IMG/VR virus record: IMGVR_UViG_3300017773_000052
Location: 1-35,583 of that record
Direction: 5' to 3' (one strand)
Length of the DNA: 35,583 nt
Source: a virus
The notes under the pieces are model-generated. The model worked only from the letters and a program-made list of their open reading frames with translations. It was not told the origin of the DNA and searched no databases. Positions 8,290 to 17,250 of the stretch are shown here, piece by piece (the first letter of the stretch is position 1; the number at the start of each line of letters is the position of its first letter). Both the position numbers and the translations under genes were made by a program.

Positions 8290-11200
8290 ATGCCAGAAAT
8301 TATACATCACTTTCGTTCCGGGAAAATGAATAAAGACCTGGACGAGAGATTAGTTCCAGATGGTGAGTACAGAGACGCTTTAAACATAGAAGTAGCAACG
8401 TCAGATAGTGCTGAGGTTGGTACTGTGCAAAATACTCTAGGCAATACGCAAAAATCTTTTATTAGTCAAATTGGCCAAAAATGTGTAGGCTCTATAGCTA
8501 ATGGTAAAGGTGATTTTATTATATGGTTTATTCAAGGTGGTATAATATCAGGAGAAGGTAGAAACTATATTGTTCAATACATACCAGGTTCTGAAACTAT
8601 AAAGCCTATATTAGTAGATAACTATCAGTGTAAAAGAACTACATCCACAGCTATATCATCAACTACCTTACAGGTTACTTCAGTAGGAACTGTTAGACCA
8701 GGCATGGAAGTTACAGCTACAACCAGTACTGGCGCTGCTAATTACCCAGCGGGAACTACTGTTGTTAGTATTTCTGGAGGTAATATAACAACTTCCGCAG
8801 CTCCAACTATTAACCTACTACAAGGCGCTGATGTAATATTTAAAGCAGAAAGCGTGTTAAAGTTTACTGGACAAATGATAACAGCTGTAAACATTATAGA
8901 TGGTATGCTTTTTTGGACAGACGGTACCAACGAACCTAAAAAAATACATATAAAAAGATCAGCTCTAGGAACACCAAATATATTAGAGCATAGTTTACAC
9001 TACGTACAAGACGAAGTTGCGTCTACTACTGCTACAGATCCTAGAAAATACGTTAGAGAGCAAGACATAACTGTTATAAAGGAAAACCCTAAGTTTGCAC
9101 CAGTACTAAACATGTCTAATACTAAGAGAGCAAATTTAAACGGTGGCAACGTAGTAGTAGAAAGTGTAGTTAATAGAACGTTTGTTGATAATAATGGAGA
9201 CGCTTTAGTAGCACCTATGGCTTTGACAATAGATTTTCAAGGCGCTGTACCAGATTATCAAGTAGGTGACATACTTATATTAAGCTCGAGTTTAGACGAT
9301 CAGAATTTCGACGACGAATACGAAATAAGATTAGAAGTAACATCTTCTAGTATTACAAATACTGGTTGGGGTGTTAATCTTTTGTCTATACACGAAGGAA
9401 CAAATGCTGGGCTAGACACATGGACTTGTGTTTTAAAACAAGATAAACCAATGTTTGAGTTTAAGTTTCCTAGGTTTGGTTATAGGTACAAGTATGAAGA
9501 TGGCGAATATTCTGCGTTTTCACCCTGGTCTGAACCAGCTTTTTTACCTAGTGACTTTGATTACAACCCATATAAAGGTTACAACTTAGGTATGACAAAT
9601 ACGTTGAGATCTTTAATAGTAAAAGAATTTAACAAAGACCATAGCACGTTGACACCTAGAACACCTGATGGTGTTGTAGAGATAGATATACTATATAAAG
9701 AGTCTAGCAATAATAATGTTTACGTTGTTAAAAGCATAAAAAGAAAAGGTAAGAAAAACTTACCAGATGACGAGTGGTTGGCAGATGAAATATCTATAGA
9801 GTCTGAATTAATATCTGCAGCTGTAGATTCACTACAATCATTAAGACCTTGGGATAATGTTCCGTTATCGGCAAAAGCACAGGAGATAACAGCTAATAGA
9901 ATTATATACGGAAACTACGTTCAAAACCATAGTCTAGTTAATCAGCAAGGTAAAATAGCGCCTTCATTTAATCTTAACATATCACCTTACTCTGCATATG
10001 TAGAAAAAGAGCCTAGCAAATCTTTAAAATCTCAAAGAACTTATCAGTTAGGAATAGTCTACAGAGATAGGTACGGTAGAGAGACACCTGTGCTAACTGA
10101 CAAAACAGCTACAACTACACTTCCAAAAGCTTCAGCTATAGATTACAGTAGCATAAAAGTTGGTATGAACAGTTCACCTCCAACATTCGCAGATAGTTTT
10201 AAATACTATTTAAAAGAAACTTCTAACGAGTATTACAATTTAGCAATGGATAGATACTACTTAGCTGAAGATGGTAATGTTTGGTTAAGTTTTCCTTCGT
10301 CTGAAAGAAACAAAGTATCAGAAGAAACTTTCTTAATACTAAAAAAACGACATTCATCTGACGATTTTGTAGAAGAAGATGCTAGATATAAAGTAGTTGC
10401 TATAAAAAATGAAGCACCTTTGTTTTTGAAGACTCAAAAAAAATCTTATGGAACACTTGGTAATAGCGGTAACACCACTTTGTTAGCCAGTGGTTATCCT
10501 CAGACAGAATTTGGTTTTATACATGTCGATCAAGACGATTTTGATGCTAGCTCATTAGAAGCCACGGCATCAGAGTCTGATCTAGTGTTAAGAATAAGAG
10601 GTAATGGTGCAGTCACAAAATGGTATGACATAAACAGTATAAGTCTACAAGGTAGTGGTAGTGGGGCTAAGTACGTTATAAATATAGACAAGCAGTTTGG
10701 TAGTGAAGTTGACAGCGTGACTGGTGGAGGTAACGCGTCTACGCAAACTAGAAAAGGTGTTAGTATAGAGATAGCAAAAGAAGTAACAAAAAACAAACCA
10801 GAGTTTGAAGGAAGATTCTTTGTTAAAATATATAGAGATTATACATTAGAGAAAAATATATTAAAAGGTCAAGCTGATACTAATTACACTGTGGTTACAG
10901 CTAGAACAATACCGTTTTTATCTAAAGGTTCTAAAGCTAAAAGAAAATGGTGGAGAAGAATATGGAAACGTTCTGCTTTCTTTCTTGACGATATTGCTAC
11001 GGATAATAATGATGACGGTGGTGGACCTGGAGGTAACGGAGCACCTGTTGGTGGTAATAAAATAGATATATCCTTTGGAGGTATATGGCCAGAAGGTGGT
11101 GACTTTGGAGTTGGATATTCTGTAGAGACAGACGCGTTGGACTTTGTTAGAAGATTAGACGCTGTTGGTTCTAAATTTAGATTTCAAAATGATCCAGATC

Positions 11201-12786
11201 AAACAATATATGAAATAGAACATGTAAAAACAACATCTAGGTTAAGAAACTACCATGACGAAGCTCACGGACTAGGTAATGTCTCAGGTTATTTTAACGA
11301 TGGTTCTAACAAGCGAAAAAAATGGACATTAACCGTAACGCCAAATATAGGTAGTGGACCATCAGGTTACACACCAGAAACAACTGGTAACTTATGGTAC
11401 AACTCACCTAGTGGTGATGGTGGTGGTGGTGGTACAGGAACCCCGTCCCCAGACGTAATGGAGTTTTTAGAAGAGTATTTTGAAGATGACTCTTTTACTA
11501 GCAACAACCCAGCTATATGGGAAACAGAACCTAGAGAAGATGTTGGCTTAGATATATACTACGAAGTAAGTGACGCGTTTCCAATAACAGATCACAATAG
11601 TGTTAAGACTCTAGACTGGTTCAACTGCTACTCTTTTGGTAACGGTGTAGAGTCAAATAGAATAAGAGATGATTTTAACGCTGTTACTATAGACAAAGGA
11701 CCAAGAGCTTCAACAACTTTAGCTATTCCGTACGAAAGAGAAACCAAAGGTAGTGGTTTAATATTTTCTGGTATATATAACTCAACAAGTGGTGTTAATA
11801 ACACTAATCAGTTTATACAAGCAGATACTATAACTAAAGATTTAAACCAAGGTTACGGTACTATACAAAAACTATTCACAAGAGACAATAACTTATTAGT
11901 ATGTTGTGAAGATAAAATATTAAAAATATACGCAAACAAAGATGCTTTGTTTAATGCAGATGGTAGTTCTAACTTAATAGCAAGTAACAAAGTTTTAGGT
12001 AACTCAGATCCATATGCTGGTGAGTATGGTATATCACTAAACCCAGAGTCTTTTGTTGCTAAAGAATTTAGAGCGTATTTTACAGATAGAAACAGAGGTG
12101 TAGTTATAAGATTATCTAATGATGGTATAACACCTATATCTATGCATGGTATGGAGGATTTCTTTAGAGATGAAATGCTTAACACTCATAACTTGATAGG
12201 TAGTTATGACGATAAAAAACAAACATACAATTTAACTATTAGAAAGAAAGGTGCTTTAGAGAAAACAATAGCGTTTAGTGAAAAAATTAAAGGTTGGACT
12301 AGTAGGTATTCTTTTATACCTGAATCTGGTGTTAGTTTGAATAACGAGTATTACACTTTCAATAACGGTGAAATATGGAAACACCATGACAACCAAACTA
12401 GAAATAATTTTTATGGCACTCAATATAGCTCTAGCATAAATGTATTACTTAACGATGCTCCAAATATTGTTAAGAGTTTTAAAACTTTAAACTATGAAGG
12501 GTCTCAAGCATATATAAAAGAAACATTAAACGATGGTGAATACTACAATAACGTTTCTAAGCAAGGTTGGTACGAAGCTGGCTTATCTACTAACCTGCAG
12601 ACAGGCTCCGTGTACGAGTTTAAAAACAAAGAAAACAAGTGGTTCAACTATATACATGGCGACGCAACTAACCTTAGCAATTTAGATACACAAGAGATAT
12701 CTGTACAAGGATTAGGTACGGCTGTTGTTAGTAATGACGAGGGAAGAACTGAGTATACGTTAACAATAAACGAAAATAACGACTAA
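8290..12786 (+). CDS. Large tail nozzle / stabilisation protein (T7 gp12-like)
   Basis: A 1498-residue protein in the gp12 position. Its N-terminus has the hallmark of phage stabilisation/nozzle proteins: MNKDLDERLVPDGEYRDALN (residues 13-32), followed closely by VGTVQNTLGN (about 44-53). The body is beta-rich, as expected for the propeller-containing nozzle that closes the tail. Two glycine-rich linkers (near residues 908-925 and 1038-1052, encoded partly by a run of GGT codons at 11404-11434) flank a WPEGGDFGVGYSV-type segment that may be an inserted domain. A basic patch KRKWWRRIWKR lies just before the first linker. T7 gp12 is about 794 aa, so this protein is roughly twice as long. The stop overlaps the next start in TAATG. 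Confidence 0.75.
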   Translation: MPEIIHHFRSGKMNKDLDERLVPDGEYRDALNIEVATSDSAEVGTVQNTLGNTQKSFISQIGQKCVGSIANGKGDFIIWFIQGGIISGEGRNYIVQYIPGSETIKPILVDNYQCKRTTSTAISSTTLQVTSVGTVRPGMEVTATTSTGAANYPAGTTVVSISGGNITTSAAPTINLLQGADVIFKAESVLKFTGQMITAVNIIDGMLFWTDGTNEPKKIHIKRSALGTPNILEHSLHYVQDEVASTTATDPRKYVREQDITVIKENPKFAPVLNMSNTKRANLNGGNVVVESVVNRTFVDNNGDALVAPMALTIDFQGAVPDYQVGDILILSSSLDDQNFDDEYEIRLEVTSSSITNTGWGVNLLSIHEGTNAGLDTWTCVLKQDKPMFEFKFPRFGYRYKYEDGEYSAFSPWSEPAFLPSDFDYNPYKGYNLGMTNTLRSLIVKEFNKDHSTLTPRTPDGVVEIDILYKESSNNNVYVVKSIKRKGKKNLPDDEWLADEISIESELISAAVDSLQSLRPWDNVPLSAKAQEITANRIIYGNYVQNHSLVNQQGKIAPSFNLNISPYSAYVEKEPSKSLKSQRTYQLGIVYRDRYGRETPVLTDKTATTTLPKASAIDYSSIKVGMNSSPPTFADSFKYYLKETSNEYYNLAMDRYYLAEDGNVWLSFPSSERNKVSEETFLILKKRHSSDDFVEEDARYKVVAIKNEAPLFLKTQKKSYGTLGNSGNTTLLASGYPQTEFGFIHVDQDDFDASSLEATASESDLVLRIRGNGAVTKWYDINSISLQGSGSGAKYVINIDKQFGSEVDSVTGGGNASTQTRKGVSIEIAKEVTKNKPEFEGRFFVKIYRDYTLEKNILKGQADTNYTVVTARTIPFLSKGSKAKRKWWRRIWKRSAFFLDDIATDNNDDGGGPGGNGAPVGGNKIDISFGGIWPEGGDFGVGYSVETDALDFVRRLDAVGSKFRFQNDPDQTIYEIEHVKTTSRLRNYHDEAHGLGNVSGYFNDGSNKRKKWTLTVTPNIGSGPSGYTPETTGNLWYNSPSGDGGGGGTGTPSPDVMEFLEEYFEDDSFTSNNPAIWETEPREDVGLDIYYEVSDAFPITDHNSVKTLDWFNCYSFGNGVESNRIRDDFNAVTIDKGPRASTTLAIPYERETKGSGLIFSGIYNSTSGVNNTNQFIQADTITKDLNQGYGTIQKLFTRDNNLLVCCEDKILKIYANKDALFNADGSSNLIASNKVLGNSDPYAGEYGISLNPESFVAKEFRAYFTDRNRGVVIRLSNDGITPISMHGMEDFFRDEMLNTHNLIGSYDDKKQTYNLTIRKKGALEKTIAFSEKIKGWTSRYSFIPESGVSLNNEYYTFNNGEIWKHHDNQTRNNFYGTQYSSSINVLLNDAPNIVKSFKTLNYEGSQAYIKETLNDGEYYNNVSKQGWYEAGLSTNLQTGSVYEFKNKENKWFNYIHGDATNLSNLDTQEISVQGLGTAVVSNDEGRTEYTLTINENND

Positions 12787-14963
12787 TGGCATTAATCAAC
12801 TGTACAATAAACTCTCAAGCGTTAACTAAGATAGGTGGACAAGCTATAGGTAGTGACAATGTTAATTTAGTAATAACACCTAATCAGCATTATTCTGTTA
12901 AAGCTAGTAACTTCACAGTTGGAAATTTACCAACAGGCGTTGACTCTATAACTCTTACAGACACTGGTGTACCTGGTTCTTTTGCTAATACTATAAACGT
13001 TTTAGTAAATCTAACTGACGCTTTTGTAATGCCAGCAAGCAACACTTCTATTACAGTAGATATTGACGGGTCTGCTATTAAAGGTGAGTATATAACTAGA
13101 GAAATACATTTAACTAGTATCGAACCGGTGGTAGCTGGAGATACTATAACACTTGTTAACACTGGTATTACTCTTAAAACAGGGCCAAGTGGCGATCCAT
13201 ATTCAACCGTTATAACTGGCAACGGAATAATTTATTTTCCAGGTGCGGTTGTTGAGCTTTTTACAAAAACATTTACTTGTGCAACTGGGTATTACTATCC
13301 TGAAGAACCAACATACAATATCACTAGTAATATAGAGTCACACATAGGTTTGTATACGGTTGAGGTAACTAGAACATACTTAGACGATGGTTCTTTAAAC
13401 TTACCCTTACAAGTTATAGCTTTTAAAGTTTTATACAATGTACCAGAGTACGATGTTATAGCTGGTGACTTAGATACTATAACTTTTTCAGCAACACCCG
13501 CTATATTGTTTTCACCCACTAGGGAGATTACTAATATAATTTTTGATCCAGAAAATATACCTACTAGAGGTGGTACAAAAACCTTTACGATATACGGAAC
13601 TGTTGGGGCTAAGTACAATTTTAACGTTGTTGATGCTGCTGGAAACGTAGCTGTTACAAATGGCTCGCATGTTGATCAGACTATTGGTCCTAAAGGTTAC
13701 AATGCACACGTAGTAACATTTCCTACAACGTGGACTGGTTCTAGTTTTGCTAGTGTAACATACAATGTTTCTTTAACGTTACCTACAAACCAATCAAGTC
13801 CAGTGACAACGCTAAATGCAGCTATATCCACGTCAACACCTCAATATACGGTTCAACAGTTAGCAAACGTAACACTCAGTTTAACTAGAACTGATTTTAC
13901 TGGCGCTACAAGTTCTTCACCTAATGCTGCAGCAAAATCGTTTACACACTCTCAGGTTATAGACGAACTAACAACTTTTGGTGAAATACCATGGGCTTTT
14001 AGCGTTACTGTTTCATCTCCTTATGTTCTTAAGAAAAGAAGAGACGTTATAACTAATGATTTTGTAAAAACATCATCTGGAGATACTACTTATGATGCTG
14101 GTATCGTGAAAGGCACTATAACTGAAACATCGGCACAACAATTAGATTTTGACTTAGTTTATGAGGTTGACACTGCTGGAACCGCTGATGAAATATTTAA
14201 TATAGATTTATCAAACGTTATTAACACACCGCCAGTTGGTGCTAATCAAAGTAATGTCGCTGTTGCTAACAACACAGCTAAATCTCTTACATTAGCAGGT
14301 ACTGATGCAGACAGTGACACTATAACTTGGTCTATAGTTTCACAAGGTGCTAAAGGTACAGTTACAGTAAATGCTTCCACAGGAGCGGCAGTATATACAC
14401 CAACATCAGCTCTACATACAGGAGCAGATTCTTTTACTTACAAGCTTAATGATACGTACCAAGATAGCTCTAGCTATACTATAGGTCTACTCATAGCAGC
14501 TCAAGGTAGTAATAATCCTACAACTTCTAGTGTATGGAAATGGAACGACTCAACACAGAACAACACGTTCTCTACTCTGTCTAATCCAAACATTGGTACG
14601 GCAACACATAACGGTATAACAACAGGTTCTAACCAAATACAAGTTTCCTTCCAGGATTGGGGTATTACACAGGAGATAGTACCTAGTTACGTTGATCACG
14701 TTGGTGACGCTAGAGTTAGTGGTGGTAGTGCTGCAACTATAAAGTATTTATTAAAATACGGCGGTACAACATTAGTTACAACTACTGCAACTGTTATTGC
14801 GTATCCAAATTCCAACGGTGTTAATAACGAAAACTGGAACATTCAATCTGGATCTTCAACAAATATTAATATTCCAAGTAACCACAACAATGGTAATGGT
14901 CTTATATCAGGTGCAAATTATACTATAGAGCACGAGGTAAGATGGGAAAACGTAGCACAATAA
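12786..14963 (+). CDS. Beta-rich tail/adhesin-like protein with an Ig/cadherin-like domain
   Basis: A 725-residue Thr-, Asn- and Val-rich protein with almost no helix, charged catalytic motif or Cys. Residues about 479-572 (from PPVGANQSNVAVANNT to the DSFTYKLNDTYQDSSSYTI segment) match the tandem cadherin/Ig-like fold found in bacterial and phage surface proteins, including the typical AGTDADSDTITWSIVSQGAKG core. The rest resembles further beta-sandwich modules. It overlaps the nozzle gene by one base (TAATG) and precedes small virion proteins, so a tail fibre, tail appendage or head-decoration role in host binding is likely. No separate tail-fibre gene is visible in the window, making this the best receptor-binding candidate. 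No N-terminal anchor domain of the T7 gp17 type was recognised. Confidence 0.6.
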   Translation: MALINCTINSQALTKIGGQAIGSDNVNLVITPNQHYSVKASNFTVGNLPTGVDSITLTDTGVPGSFANTINVLVNLTDAFVMPASNTSITVDIDGSAIKGEYITREIHLTSIEPVVAGDTITLVNTGITLKTGPSGDPYSTVITGNGIIYFPGAVVELFTKTFTCATGYYYPEEPTYNITSNIESHIGLYTVEVTRTYLDDGSLNLPLQVIAFKVLYNVPEYDVIAGDLDTITFSATPAILFSPTREITNIIFDPENIPTRGGTKTFTIYGTVGAKYNFNVVDAAGNVAVTNGSHVDQTIGPKGYNAHVVTFPTTWTGSSFASVTYNVSLTLPTNQSSPVTTLNAAISTSTPQYTVQQLANVTLSLTRTDFTGATSSSPNAAAKSFTHSQVIDELTTFGEIPWAFSVTVSSPYVLKKRRDVITNDFVKTSSGDTTYDAGIVKGTITETSAQQLDFDLVYEVDTAGTADEIFNIDLSNVINTPPVGANQSNVAVANNTAKSLTLAGTDADSDTITWSIVSQGAKGTVTVNASTGAAVYTPTSALHTGADSFTYKLNDTYQDSSSYTIGLLIAAQGSNNPTTSSVWKWNDSTQNNTFSTLSNPNIGTATHNGITTGSNQIQVSFQDWGITQEIVPSYVDHVGDARVSGGSAATIKYLLKYGGTTLVTTTATVIAYPNSNGVNNENWNIQSGSSTNINIPSNHNNGNGLISGANYTIEHEVRWENVAQ

Positions 14964-14974
14964 AAAAATAAAAT

Positions 14975-15322
14975 ATGGCAGTAATAACTTTAACATTCTC
15001 AGCACCACTAAACGAATCTTTACAGATTGGCGATACGGTATACTATACTCCAGTTACTACTGTAGGAGGTTTTTCAACTGGTGGTACTATTGTTAAAATA
15101 GGTACAGTTGTAACAATACCTAGCAGGTTTATTATAACTTGTAATATAGATAATAATACACCTAGGCCGTCAGCAGAAGACTTTATATTATTTAGTAAAG
15201 ACAATCAAGCTAACATGGCTTCAATGTTGGGTTATTATGCTGATTTAACATTAATAAACAATTCTACCACACATGCAGAGCTATTTACTGTTGGTTCAGA
15301 ATTTTCTGAAAGTAGTAAATAA
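14975..15322 (+). CDS. Small conserved virion protein, function unknown
   Basis: A 115-residue protein in the tail region. Residues 1-65 are beta-rich, with a hydrophobic TVYYTPVTTVGG segment. The C-terminal half contains EDFILFSKDNQANMASMLGY (about 69-88) and ends AELFTVGSEFSESSK. From memory, a similar C-terminal pattern recurs in short structural proteins of marine cyanophages and other T4-like and T7-like phages; this was not checked by search. There is no signal peptide, Cys or enzyme motif. The position between the beta-rich tail protein and the internal virion proteins suggests a small structural component. Confidence 0.6.
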   Translation: MAVITLTFSAPLNESLQIGDTVYYTPVTTVGGFSTGGTIVKIGTVVTIPSRFIITCNIDNNTPRPSAEDFILFSKDNQANMASMLGYYADLTLINNSTTHAELFTVGSEFSESSK

Positions 15323-15364
15323 AGCTAAAAAAGTGTAATTATAATAACTAATAAACAATAAAAT

Positions 15365-15982
15365 ATGATAGCAGCATTAGGCGCATTCGGTTTAGCAGGA
15401 AAAGCAGCGGGTGCTTTAACCGGTATAGCTTCGGGTATAATCGGTAGTAAAAAAAGAAAAGCTGAGCAGAGAGCTGCTCAAAAAGAATTTGATCAAAACA
15501 AACAACGTTTTGAAGGGTTAGATACGTCTAACCTATATGCCAACATGGAGAATACTATGGAAGACTTAACTGTTAACCAACAGGCTGCTAATATGGCTAA
15601 TCAAAAAAACGAACAAAATCTTGCTAACACTATGACTGGAATGAATGCCGCTGCTGGTGGATCTGGTATAGCTGGTTTAGCTCAAGCAATGGCACAGCAA
15701 GCTACATCAAACACTCAAGCCGCTGCTGCTGATATTGGTAAGCAAGAGTCAAGAAATCAAATGGCTGCAGCTAGACAAGCTGGTTCAAATCAAATGGCTG
15801 AGCTTCGAGGCGCTGAAATGTCTAGACAAGCTGAAAAAGATAAAACAGAAACTATGCTTGGTATGTCGCAACAAAGACTTGGTGCTGCTAACGCTGCTCG
15901 TCAAGCAGCTACACAGAGTATAATGGGTGGTATCGGTCAAGCTGCAAGTGGTGTAGACGACTTCATGAGTGATATCGATTAA
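15365..15982 (+). CDS. Internal virion protein (T7 gp14-like)
   Basis: A 205-residue protein with an N-terminal hydrophobic, glycine-zipper-rich segment (residues about 2-27, LGAFGLAGKAAGALTGIASG) followed by KKRK, then a long Ala/Gln/Met-rich helical region to about residue 190. This matches the composition of gp14-like internal core or ejection proteins, which leave the head during infection and help build a DNA channel through the host envelope. The Ala/Gln-rich composition and position before two further large virion proteins mirror the T7 order gp14-gp15-gp16. The start follows AATAAACAATAAAAT with no Shine-Dalgarno sequence. A 42-base gap precedes it with no clear terminator or promoter. 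Confidence 0.68.
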   Translation: MIAALGAFGLAGKAAGALTGIASGIIGSKKRKAEQRAAQKEFDQNKQRFEGLDTSNLYANMENTMEDLTVNQQAANMANQKNEQNLANTMTGMNAAAGGSGIAGLAQAMAQQATSNTQAAAADIGKQESRNQMAAARQAGSNQMAELRGAEMSRQAEKDKTETMLGMSQQRLGAANAARQAATQSIMGGIGQAASGVDDFMSDID

Positions 15983-15991
15983 AATAAAAAT

Positions 15992-17242
15992 ATGAATACA
16001 CAACTAGTAAAAGGAGCGGCGTATGCTGCAGATAAATTTAACGATCTAGGTGGCGCTGTTAATAGAGGCGCTGGACCTGGTATCGACCGCCAAGCTTTAG
16101 CTGCACAAAGAAAAGCACAAGCTAGAGCTGACGAAGCAAAAGTTGAGGGCTACATGAGAAGTATGCCTGCAGATTTTGATGTATCTCAAATACCACAAAA
16201 ATATAGAGAAAACATATCTAAGTTTCTAACTGACGGAAAAAAACAATACGCTAATGCAGCTATGAACATTGGTGACTACGAAGTTGGTAGCGATGGTTAT
16301 ATAGAGATGGTTAGCAGAATGAACAAAGTAAAGAACAGTTTTCATAATCTTAAAACTCAGTTTGATCAGTTCGGAGCTGGTAAAAAAGATTTAACCAACG
16401 ATATGCTTGAGGGTATGTATAGCAAAGGAAACGATCCTGATGAAATAAGCTTGTTAACCAGTGTTTATACTGATGAGTTAGATATACAGATAGGCGAAGA
16501 CGGAAACATTGGTTTTATGGGTGGTGATGGTAGTATCACTAACTTAGGAGATTTACCTGATTACTTTAATAAAGATTATACTAGTGGTGACGCTATAATG
16601 TCAATGGCTAATGGAATATACAAATCAGGAAATCCGTTAAATAACTCTACTAGAATGATGTACGAAAACAAGCTTTATCAAATGATCGAAAGAGGTGGAA
16701 TACCTACATTAAAATCATTAGCTAGAGACGACTTTTTTAATCGTGGTGGTATACCAAATATTACTGATGAAGAATTAAACGACCCTATGCAGAGAGATGC
16801 TGTAGAGAAAAAACTAGTTGACTTCTATATGGGTGTATTTAATACACATGCTAAAAACGGTGCTACTAATCGTGCGGCAAATAGCGGTGGTAGTAGTAGT
16901 GACTCTGGTTACAGAACTGTTGATAGTTGGGCTTGGGATGGTGATTTAAGATATAGATTAGATAAAGCAAAAGATCCTACAAAACCAGACATATGGACAT
17001 ATGAAGATGGTAACAAGTATTATGTATATCCCGATGGAACTAAGAAAAAAATTGGTGGTGGTGGATCAAACGAAACTACACAAGAAGAAACACAGAGTTC
17101 TAACACAGAGACAGAAACAAGTAATGACAGTGCTGGAACAATGACGGTTAGAGAGGCTTACAAACTAGCTAAAGAACAAAATCCAGATGCAAGTCCAAAA
17201 GAGCTAGCCGCTATAGCTCAGAAGCTAATTAAAGGTAATTAA
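15992..17242 (+). CDS. Internal virion protein candidate (T7 gp15 position)
   Basis: A 416-residue protein nine bases after the gp14-like gene and eight bases before the giant gene. Its N-terminal 60 residues are Ala/Gln/Arg-rich and helical; the central part (about 60-300) is helical with many Asn, Asp and Met. Residues about 290-385 form a Ser/Asn/Thr/Glu-rich flexible segment containing GGGGSNETTQEETQSS. The final 35 residues (MTVREAYKLAKEQNPDASPK and following) form an amphipathic helical tail. No enzyme motif is visible. Gene order suggests an ejected core protein or an adaptor for the giant virion protein. The call is positional, as gp15-type proteins diverge strongly. Confidence 0.55.
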   Translation: MNTQLVKGAAYAADKFNDLGGAVNRGAGPGIDRQALAAQRKAQARADEAKVEGYMRSMPADFDVSQIPQKYRENISKFLTDGKKQYANAAMNIGDYEVGSDGYIEMVSRMNKVKNSFHNLKTQFDQFGAGKKDLTNDMLEGMYSKGNDPDEISLLTSVYTDELDIQIGEDGNIGFMGGDGSITNLGDLPDYFNKDYTSGDAIMSMANGIYKSGNPLNNSTRMMYENKLYQMIERGGIPTLKSLARDDFFNRGGIPNITDEELNDPMQRDAVEKKLVDFYMGVFNTHAKNGATNRAANSGGSSSDSGYRTVDSWAWDGDLRYRLDKAKDPTKPDIWTYEDGNKYYVYPDGTKKKIGGGGSNETTQEETQSSNTETETSNDSAGTMTVREAYKLAKEQNPDASPKELAAIAQKLIKGN

Positions 17243-17250
17243 ATATAATT

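Noticed and set aside
11404-11434. GGT-codon run as a functional DNA repeat
   Set aside because: It is explained by a Gly-rich linker in the nozzle-like protein.
15735-15923. 62-codon + strand frame inside the gp14-like gene
   Set aside because: It is an alternative frame of an Ala/Gln-rich gene with no independent start signal or recognisable product.
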